Positions 9,180-15,321 of a stretch of DNA of 15,321 bases are shown in pieces. Under the pieces are notes generated by a model that had not been told where the DNA came from, made no database searches, and saw only the letters and a program-made list of their open reading frames with translations. The position numbers were made by a program, and so were the translations under genes. Positions within the stretch are counted from its first letter, which is position 1; each line of letters opens with the position of its first letter. The stretch is from Jimgerdemannia flammicorona (lineage: Eukaryota; Mucoromycota; Endogonomycetes; Endogonales; Endogonaceae), in NCBI GenBank assembly GCA_003990745.1, contig RBNI01003721.1:1-15321 (forward strand), given 5' to 3'.

Positions 9180-10940
9180 TCTCCAGGAGTTCAGACCACT
9201 AGCTCTGTTGCAGCCAGAAGGGGGTGATGAGGATGAGGTGAGAGTATTGGTCCTCCTTCACCTTGCATAGAGTACAATTGATCAGGATCCAAGGAGGGTT
9301 TGCATATGCCCCAGTTGGAGGCCAATGGTGTCAAAAAGCATCTGTCCCAAGCCTCAGGGTCAGCCTTTTAGCTATAAAAGAGGGGGGTCTGCATGGTCAT
9401 TCAGGAGACAAACATATCAAGCCTAATCAGGCCCCACAGGTGGTGTAGATGTCAGAAGACTACTGGGTTCAGCTTCCAGTCATTGGGATTAGGATGCAGG
9501 CAGCTCAGAAAGTCTGCTCAGATGTTCTCTGAACTCAGGAGATATTCTGTGAAGAGGCAAATATGGTGCATCATACAGATCAGATGAATGCATACTACAA
9601 TAGTGTGGAGATAGTAGAGAGAGCTCTCTTGTTTGTTGATGAATGCTCATGTAGTCATATTGTCCATTCAGACTAGGACTATGCAGTTCTGCCAGTAGTG
9701 TGAGTTGATCTATAGAGCAAAGAGAACTATCTTTAGCTTATGGTAGTTGATGGACAGGCAGTATTCTGAGGATGTCCAGGTGCTGGCCACTTACTGTACT
9801 GCATAACTGATATTAGTGGTGGAGGAGGAGATCTCAAAACTCCATCCCACATTGCTGGCATCTGTATTCACCATGATCTTGGGAACCTTAGTGAGGAGAG
9901 AATGGCCATTCTATCCCAGCAGTTTGTGGGACCATTAGCAGAGATTGGTCAATAATGCTGAGAAGAGTATTATCTGTCTATTCCAATCAGAATGACAGAG
10001 GGCAGCCTGTATATTATAGATGAGTGCTCAGACATAGAAGTGAGCAGGAAAAATTATCTGGGTCATGGAGTTGCATAGGTCAATCAGAGAGGTTATCTTG
10101 TAGATCAGGATGCTAGATTCAGAGGCCAGATAAAGGAGAGAGGCTATCTCTTTGCAAATCTTACATATCTTGTCCATAGGTAGGCATAGCTATATAGCAT
10201 TAGTTCTACAAGAAACTCAAGAAATATCTGAACTTGCTTGGGGTCCCATGTGCATTTTGTCAGATAGAGGAGAAACCCTAGGGTTTCCAGGTAGTTGCAA
10301 ACCAATCAGTCATGGTGAACAGCTTCATTGTAGCTAGAGGCCAGAAGGCAAATGTCATTGATGTAGTAGGTGAGGTAAATGCCACATCACTGTAGTGGTT
10401 CCAGAATGGTGGCCATCATCTTTGTCCAAATTTGAGGAGCTAAGGATAGGCTGAATGGTATGGCCCAGAATTTCCAGTTGATTTGTTACTATTAGAAGAC
10501 CAGAAATTATTGATTGACAGAGTGAAGGGGGATATGAAGGTAGGCATTCTTGATGTCTATCTTAATGAGGAAGTCCCCTGGATGTACTATGTGGCAGAGC
10601 ATTTGAATATCTTCTATCTTGAAGTACAATTATTATACAAACTCATTTAGCAAACATATATTAAGGCAGGCCTGATTCTTGTCAATCTGGAGGATGGGGA
10701 AGATGCTGGAAAAGAAGAGCTCTTCTCTGGAATAGGCCATGTAGATCTTCTTGTCATAGAAGTCCTAGATGGCAGTGTCTACTAGGGTCTTCTCTATAGC
10801 AGTCATGTCTCATTTGAATGATATGTAGGACTGGATGTATAGCAGAGTTGGAAGGGGTGTCCAGTCAATGCATTTCTTGTCATGGGCCATGTTGTTTGCC
10901 CAGCAGTTGACACCCAGTGCCTGCCAAACTGATTTGGGGA
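9180..10940 (-). pseudogene. DIRS-like RT, RNase H and Dam-like MT remnant
   Basis: Minus-strand order. RT: KIYMAYSREELFFSSIFPIL, IDIKNAYLHIPLH (about 10530-10575), AIPFSLSLAPQIWTKMMA, GIYLTYYINDICLLASS (YIND in place of Y[LI]DD, about 10353-10365), and LGFLLYLTKCTWDPKQVQIF. RNase H: VNTDASNVGWSFEI (about 9825-9870) and FINKQESSLYYLHTIV (about 9600-9650), then ADFLS. Next WKLNPVVF, and YANPPWILI at about 9280-9306. NPPW is the catalytic motif of Dam-like adenine methyltransferases found in the DIRS superfamily. Many TAG/TGA stops replace expected Trp, Arg or Gln codons. The RT is related to that of Ty3/gypsy elements, but the SLAP block and the YR/MT downstream identify the superfamily. Confidence 0.85.
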
Positions 10941-11289
10941 CTTGAGCTAGTTGGGCACACACCTTGGAGATGTTGGGCACTTTTGGGACCAGTGAGTGAT
11001 ATAGAGGAGAATTCTTCAGAGATTGGTAGTGGTTGTCAATGTGCCTGGCCCTGGGGTCTGGCTCCAGAAGCTGCCCCATTGACTTGGAGTGCATTTCTGA
11101 GAGGATTGTTGAGAGTGGTAGAAGTCAGGGCATTGATTGCCCCAAGATCCATTACCTGGGCCCTGGCTCCCAGAGGTGAATTTGCCATGGGCAGAGGAGG
11201 AGTTGTTCTGAGGGGTGGAGGGCTTGCTGGAGGCTGCTTGGACCATAAGTTAGTGCTACTGGTATTTGGTATCATCATGAAAACAGCAG
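10941..11289 (-). pseudogene. gag-like remnant upstream of DIRS RT
   Basis: Minus-strand Ser/Gly/Gln-rich reading (SSKPSTPQNNSSSAHGKF, GSWGNQCPDF, SQQSSQKC) that precedes the RT. Position and composition fit the C-terminal end of a DIRS ORF1. No conserved motif identifies it, and the frame relation to the RT is broken. A possible continuation across the compositional edge into 11290-11330 (TDFVCCFHDD) is too short to judge. Confidence 0.35.
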
Positions 11290-11403
11290 ACAAAATCGGT
11301 GCTGAAGAGGTTGCCATCATACTCAGAACTGGAGGCAACTGTGTAGCATACAAACAAGTCCGTCGGATAAGAGAATATCCCGTGGCGGAGTAGTAGGTCA
11401 TCA
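11290..11403. other. right edge of depleted domain; no confident gene
   Basis: CpGs reappear abruptly at about 11298. On the plus strand a short protein-like reading (ADKIGAEEVAIILRTGG to YPVAE, stop near 11393) is open. On the minus strand a frame continues into the gag-like remnant. Neither is long enough to be convincing. Confidence 0.3.
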
Positions 11404-11455
11404 CTCACCCCTTTTTACCAATTTCTCTGTAACCAACCATCTTGAATCTTTGCTC
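11404..11455 (-). other. possible first coding exon, minus strand
   Basis: An ATG (minus strand, 11455) opens MEQRFKMVGYREIGKKG and runs to GGGGTGAGTGATG, containing a GTGAGT donor. If spliced at the downstream CTCCAG, the frame would continue toward the gag-like remnant. Only 17 codons are visible, so this could be chance. Confidence 0.2.
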
Positions 11456-11490
11456 CATTATTAAAAATTGGCATCAGCGATCGACGCCGA

Positions 11491-11525
11491 GCAAAAAAAA
11501 AACAAAAAACAAAAAACAAAAAAAT
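11491..11525 (+). repeat. A-rich simple repeat
   Basis: Runs of A interrupted by single C residues, approximately (CAAAAAA)n. It may be an old retroelement tail or a low-complexity tract; no target duplication was found. Confidence 0.7.
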
Positions 11526-11726
11526 GGGAAAAGAAAATTAATATACAACTTTTCGCATTAAAACCCTGCAATCACAAATAAAAATCATCCAACCGAGTCA
11601 CCTTGGCAGTGACCCCAAAAAACGGCCAAAAATGGACCACGCATGCATCGATTTCATGAATGCATATTTGCGTTAAGCCCTTAATCTGTATATGTACTAA
11701 GAAACAGGGAAAGGAGACCGTTGTGG

Positions 11727-11898
11727 TCTGTCTGTCCATGATAACCATAGCTGTCCGTGTGTGTAGACGTTTTCCTTGCCACGGTGTAGTAATGTGGAGT
11801 GATGAGTAGTGATATGATGGTCATGCGAACGGACAGACACCGTGTGTATAGATATTTTCTTTGCCACGGTGTAGTGATGTGTAATGATGTGAATAGAC
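11727..11898 (+). repeat. 85-bp direct repeat with inverted segment
   Basis: CCGTGTGTGTAGACGTTTTC (11755) recurs as CCGTGTGTATAGATATTTTC (11840). Both are followed by TTGCCACGGTGTAGT and a GTGATGA-rich tail, period 85 bp. The segment before the first unit (GTCTGTCTGTCC) reappears inverted before the second (GGACAGACAC). The unit occurs in different frames, so it is probably not coding. Confidence 0.7.
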
Positions 11899-12205
11899 AT
11901 GGGATAAATTTGCAGTTGGATACGTCATCGGCAAACGGAGGCTGCAGAAGCCGCATGCCTGGACCGGCAACCGGCGCTCTTCTTTTCCTTTCCACCAGCT
12001 CTGCCGTTCTTTCTGCGCTCTGCCTTCCCATTCCACCCGCTCTGCCGTGTTTTTTAATGGTAAGCCTCCTCTTCCAACACAACGCAATGCAACACATGTT
12101 CTTCTTTTCGCATTCCTTTCGCTTTCCTTTCGCGTTCTTTTCGTATTCTAGGTTTTGCCTTCTCTTTCAACACAACGTAATCATTTTAACATTACAGATG
12201 AATGA
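11899..12205 (+). other. intergenic or 5' region of the JmjC locus; pyrimidine-rich
   Basis: No confident gene. It contains repeated CTCTGCC and TTCCTTTCGC blocks, and two copies of a C(T)TTCCAACACAACG(C/T)AAT-like motif (about 12071 and 12164). A GTAAGC donor (12060) and a TTTTAAC...ATTACAG acceptor (ending 12197) could bound an intron just before the JmjC-locus frame, but a TGA at 12203-12205 follows. Confidence 0.3.
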
Positions 12206-12334
12206 CCGAATATAATCAAGGATGTTTTAGAAGATTTCGAAGAAATAGGGCAGCGAGCGGCAGTTTTGCTGGACGACATCAGAGGGGCAAGACGTAGGAT
12301 ATTTGCCCTTCTGGGCCTTCCATTGTCGTCGTCA

Positions 12335-12724
12335 GCGCATCCCACTGAACCGTCTCTTCCGTCGTTGTCACTAGCGCATCCCACTGTTGTTCTGCTTCTG
12401 TTGTTGTTGGCGCCTCCCACCACTGTACCTCTTCCGTCGTCGTCGGTGCCTCCCATCTCTCTGGCCCTTCCATCGTGGTTATCAGCACATACCTCCGATC
12501 TACCTCTTTCTTCGATGTCATCGGCAGCTCCCTCACTTCTGCTTCTTCCGCCGTCGTCAGCGCCTCCCACCTCTCTGGCCCTTCGATCGTGGTTATCGGT
12601 GCCTACCACCGCTCTGCCTCCTCCGTCGTCATCATCAGCGGCTCCCACCTCTCTGCTCCTTCCGCCGTCATTGGCGCCTCTCACCTCTCTGCTCTTTCTG
12701 CCGTCGTCATCGGCTCCTCCCACC
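12335..12724 (+). repeat. 36/39-bp coding minisatellite
   Basis: Ten consecutive units of 39,36,36,39,39,36,39,39,36,39 bp plus a partial eleventh, each starting near GCGCCTCCCACC. All lengths are multiples of three, so the frame is kept, giving a 12-13-residue repeat of the type APPTSLALPSS in the JmjC-locus frame. Frame preservation suggests the array expanded while the gene was translated. Confidence 0.85.
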
Positions 12725-13071
12725 AAGGACCTTATCTACGCCTACCTCCAGGGGAGAGGGATCGTCGGGGTGTGCTGGCCATATAACAGAATCAGGGCGA
12801 GTGGCGCTTTCTCCGATAAGGCCTATGGTTGCTTGACAATGCCATGCATTTACCCGCATAAATGATCGATTTGTCGTAGAGATAAAGCTAAATTTATGGT
12901 CAGGTCATCCAACTACTTCATTAAGCGTTACGGTGCACGCAAAGTCAACGTCATCGACTGCGAGGATGCACCGTGGTCCCCAGTACCGTCGAGAACTTTT
13001 TTGGGGTGCTTGAAAACATTTCCAAGAGAGACAAACATGCCAATGGCCGATATGAGGTCTCAGAATTGAAG

Positions 13072-13182
13072 GTGAGTAGGTGGGTTGGGATGGTGGTGGT
13101 GGTTGTGGATGGGTTATGGATATGCATTTATTAAGAAATGTTAACGTGTGATGTCGTGAATTCTCTATAATGTTTTATATAG
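13072..13182 (+). other. intron in JmjC pseudogene
   Basis: GTGAGT at 13072 and TATATAG ending at 13182 bound 111 bp. Joining the flanks gives SELK-DWLP in phase 0, matching the KDM3-like reading. The introns point to a genomic, not a retrocopied, origin. Confidence 0.8.
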
Positions 13183-13614
13183 GATTGGCTACCGAGAGGG
13201 GACTTCAGAGACAAATTCCCGGTACTCTTCAAGGACTACACAGGCGATAACGACGTCCTGAACCTAGCTAGCCGTTTATCCCACACCTTCGTCCCGTCAG
13301 ACCTTGGCCCAAAGATGTACATCGCGTACGGGTCAGACGACGCCGAGCAAGACAAAGGTTACGGCAAATCTGCACTGCAACATGGCGGACGCCGTCAATG
13401 CCATTTGTTACTCTTCGCCCGTAGACCAGAGGTCGGAGCAAAAGAAGGTCGCGGCCGCCGTATGAGACATCTTCCCGGCCAAAGATTTACCAAAATTAAT
13501 GAGTTCCTCACCGCATATGTTCGAGAGATAAATTACAATGGCTTGGTCAACCCAGTCCACCACCAGTGGATTTACTTTGACACCTCCCTCGGACAGCGGG
13601 TACCTGTCCTCTAG

Positions 13615-14282
13615 GACGCCGAGACATCACCATTAATGCAACTATCCTGCACAGCCCTGCAGAAGCGAGGCGGCCGCTCGCTAAGATATTCATTTCTATC
13701 GGAATAATTATAGCAAAGACATTTATTGCTTAATACCACGGGCTGTTAGTTTTCAACAAAATCCTCGTCCCCTTCCCCACTCAACGCTTGCTGTTGGATT
13801 CATCACCTCCTTCCACTTGTGTCCACACGAATAGATCATATAGGTCCTGATTTTAGTACAATAATGTTTCAATAAGCCTAATAGTATGAACGCCTACTTC
13901 TTCTCACCTCATCAAACCCCCTCCCTCCCTTCCGCCTGACAACCCTCACCTATATCTTATGCACGGCCCGTCTGAGTTGTCGACCCCATAAGCACAGTTA
14001 CCTTAGGCAGCAAGGGGAACTGATATTGAGGCGAAGAGGCGATCCTGTGATGTGAGAGATTGGCTATTTTGAGAATGAAGATCCGACCCGCCAATACGTT
14101 TTACCACCAAATCCAAACAGGCGAAGATACACCATTTCCCATGCGGTTATGTTCTCTGCGTCTACTGACTCTGTATTCTCCCGAGTGCACATGGGAGGAG
14201 GGCCTTAAGTCCACTACAGTTAGGAGAGTGGAAGGATTCAGCATTGCAAGGACCAACAGAGATAGTTTTCATCACCAAGCCT
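13615..14282. other. no recognisable gene
   Basis: CpG-containing, mixed-composition DNA with no long frame. I see no repeat or RNA gene. A lost 3' half of the JmjC gene is not recognisable here. Confidence 0.6.
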
Positions 14283-14427
14283 AATCACCAGTGGAACTCG
14301 AGCGACATGAGTATATTTTGCAGCGAACAGCTGCTTCAGCGGTCGCTGCTGCACCAGGAGGACGTTGTGGTAATGATGAATACGTGCCTGATAAAGCCTC
14401 CAAGCAACTCGTCCAGCAACGTTGTTA
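14283..14427 (+). other. possible terminal exon fragment, unidentified
   Basis: After CCTAA the plus strand reads SPVELERHEYILQRTAASAV, a short linker, then NDEYVPDKASKQLVQQRC and TAA (14425-14427), with protein-like composition. A CACCAG acceptor lies near 14292. It has no known motif, and other frames here are also open, so it may be chance. Confidence 0.2.
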
Positions 14428-15305
14428 AACTTTCGTCGGTGTGCTGTATCAAGACTAAGGAATAATTGTATATTAATGAACCACACGCGGGGGGGGGATA
14501 TGGGGGTGCCACCGAACAGTATATATGTAACTCAACCGCTCACTCTAGCCCAACGTTCCCTGTCTGTATTTCACTCCATGCCCCTATCTCCCTCTTCATG
14601 GCAGAAACATCACCCAGCAAGGTCATGTCGCCATTCAGAGGTGCGATGGGTTGAAGCGATGTTAGAGAATGCCGTCAATGCAGCAAAGGGTCGCTTGTGG
14701 GGCCTCGTGGAAGTGTTTGTCAGTGTGGAGGAAGGAACTTTGGCTTGGGGCTGTGCCACTTGTGATAGTGGAGAGGCTTCTTGAAAAATGGTAGGTTCAC
14801 GCGACTCACACGAACCAGTCTGTTTACTTGTCGCACGTCTATTTCATGTTTTTAACCATATCAGTTTGCCTTTCACTGAGATATCCATAAATTTTTCTTT
14901 CTTTTCACCTTTACCAATTGATATACACTTTACTATTATGATGAAAATTTTCCATGGAGGATTCCCAATCAAAAAGTATAGATATGTTATTATTCTTCAA
15001 AGTCACCTTTTAATCGCCTTGACCCCAACCTAAAATACCAAGCGTATTTCATGCATTTTTGTATAGGCATTGATTTTCCTTCTCAGGGCTAACAATGGCT
15101 GAGCTTTGAAAGTTTCATTTCGATTTTTGAGCCAATTTATAATTACTGCTAACAGACGTGGTAAATGAGACGTTTATTATACATCCGAAGAATCACAATA
15201 CGAATGCCTATCGCCCCACCTCTCTGGTATATCCACCACACACCGCCCACCACCCATACTTTACTCCACCTCGACCGCCTTCTCCTTGCTCGCCCGAGGT
15301 ACCTC
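14428..15305. other. no recognisable gene
   Basis: Several short overlapping open frames exist (for example to 14784), but none has a recognisable motif or a clear coding bias. A G-run lies at 14489-14497. The right end (15200-15305) is C/A-rich. I see no RNA gene or repeat. Confidence 0.6.
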
Positions 15306-15321
15306 TTTTTTTTTTTTTTTT
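15306..15321 (-). repeat. poly(T) tract at window edge
   Basis: Sixteen T residues reach the right edge. It may be the tail of a further minus-strand poly(A) element lying outside the window, or a simple homopolymer. Confidence 0.5.

Larger units (their letters stand above)
1152..11289. other. CpG-depleted domain
   Basis: In these ~10.1 kb I find only about five CpGs (near 1374, 1846, 2611, 5316 and 6909), against about 40 in bases 1-1150 and many from 11290 onward. Depletion spans several nested elements in both orientations. It is accompanied by TpA/TpG/CpA enrichment, most extreme in the copia region. This is the footprint of cytosine methylation and deamination or of a CpG-directed RIP-like process. 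Confidence 0.85.
7551..11289 (-). mobile_element. DIRS-like tyrosine-recombinase retroelement, 5'-incomplete
   Basis: Minus-strand order: gag-like remnant (11289-10940), RT and RNase H (to about 9480), a Dam-like MT motif (about 9300), YR (9010-8065), then an 83-bp block at 8006-7924 that is inverted-complementary to 7633-7551. DIRS elements combine RT/RH/MT and a YR in place of an integrase, and carry an internal complementary region next to the right inverted terminal repeat. The 83-bp pair separated by 290 bp fits that plan. No left terminal repeat is found near 11.3 kb, so the 5' end is missing or unrecognised. Many stops make it non-functional. A Ngaro-type assignment is less likely because the ends are inverted, not split direct repeats. 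Confidence 0.75.
12206..13614 (+). pseudogene. KDM3-like JmjC histone demethylase pseudogene
   Basis: One frame runs from 12206 to 12865 and, after a single TGA (12863-12865), into the JmjC part. N-terminal: VLEDFEEIGQRAAVLLDDI, the Pro/Ser/Leu minisatellite, then YLQGRGIVGVCWPY. JmjC start: SSNYFIKRYGARKVNVIDCE, frameshift near 12980, TVENFFGVLENISKRD, intron, DWLPRGDFRDKFPVLF, NDVLNLASRLSHTFV, SDLGPKMYIAYGS. A frameshift at about 13366 moves to NLHCNMADAVNAICYSSP and VAAAV, followed by TGA where WDIF is expected. Another near 13493 restores NEFLTAYVREINYNGLVNPVHHQWIYFD, ending at TAG (13612). The iron-binding HxD reads HCN, and the second His half of the domain is missing. JmjC enzymes of this type use Fe(II)/2-oxoglutarate on methyl-lysine (H3K9); this copy is dead. 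No ATG start is visible. Confidence 0.8.

Noticed and set aside
10917..11393. 158-codon plus-strand frame across the DIRS edge
   Set aside because: Most of it is antisense to the DIRS gag/RT remnant, and only the last ~35 codons lie in unique sequence. There is no motif to support a gene.
11697..11900. CRISPR-like array
   Set aside because: Only two diverged units of an 85-bp period are present, with no spacer/repeat pattern, in a eukaryotic context.
11681..12097. 138-codon minus-strand open frame
   Set aside because: It spans the 85-bp direct repeat, whose two units fall in different frames. It has no recognisable motif and lies over a non-coding repeat.
12181..12726. 181-codon minus-strand Gly/Asp-rich frame over the minisatellite
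   Set aside because: The repeat unit is a multiple of three, so several frames stay open. Only the plus frame from 12206 connects to the JmjC reading.
14238..14486. 82-codon minus-strand frame
   Set aside because: It overlaps three open plus-strand frames of similar length. There is no motif and no homologous pattern that would favour it.

Overview
This window looks like transposon-packed, heterochromatin-like DNA from a filamentous fungus. The evidence is a decayed KDM3-like JmjC gene with a short GTGAGT...AG intron, poly(A) retroelements, a Ty1/copia pol, and a DIRS-type tyrosine-recombinase retroelement. The JmjC reading (MADAVN block) and CpG-centred decay fit a basidiomycete (Agaricomycete) best. 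A Pezizomycete cannot be excluded, and I do not recognise the species. I see no intact, confidently functional gene. Nearly every recognisable coding stretch is a pseudogene.

Layout. (1) 1-1264 and 1862-3650, minus strand: two tandem, diverged copies of an unrecognised gag/ORF1-like coding region. The reading frame at 1264/1862 is interrupted by a 573-bp poly(A) retroelement (1277-1849, minus) flanked by an exact 12-bp target-site duplication. (2) 3651-4149: minus-strand coding remnants of unknown identity. (3) 4150-4751: a second, plus-strand copy of the poly(A) retroelement, again with 82-bp iterated 5' monomers. (4) 4752-7550: a decayed copia integrase-RT-RNase H on the plus strand. Its RNase H part is split by a ~0.5-kb fold-back insertion (about 6833-7340). 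(5) 7551 to about 11290, minus strand: a decayed, 5'-incomplete DIRS-like element reading gag remnant, RT, RNase H, Dam-like methyltransferase motif and tyrosine recombinase. It ends in an 83-bp inverted pair arranged like a DIRS internal complementary region plus right terminal repeat. (6) 11290-15321: CpG-rich sequence with short direct and simple repeats. It holds a KDM3-like JmjC pseudogene (12206-13614) whose 5' part is a 36/39-bp coding minisatellite, followed by about 1.7 kb with no recognisable gene.

The strongest large-scale signal is compositional. Between about 1152 and 11289 I could find only about five CpG dinucleotides, whereas the first 1150 bases hold about 40 and the right flank is also rich. 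Both edges are abrupt, and the left one falls inside a continuous open frame. Where mutated and less mutated copies can be aligned, CpG in one is TpG, CpA or TpA in the other. Many catalytic residues of the elements have been lost through the same C-to-T / G-to-A changes. This points to methylation-linked or RIP-like silencing of a nested transposon cluster. These genes do not work together as a pathway; the window records successive insertions followed by mutational silencing.
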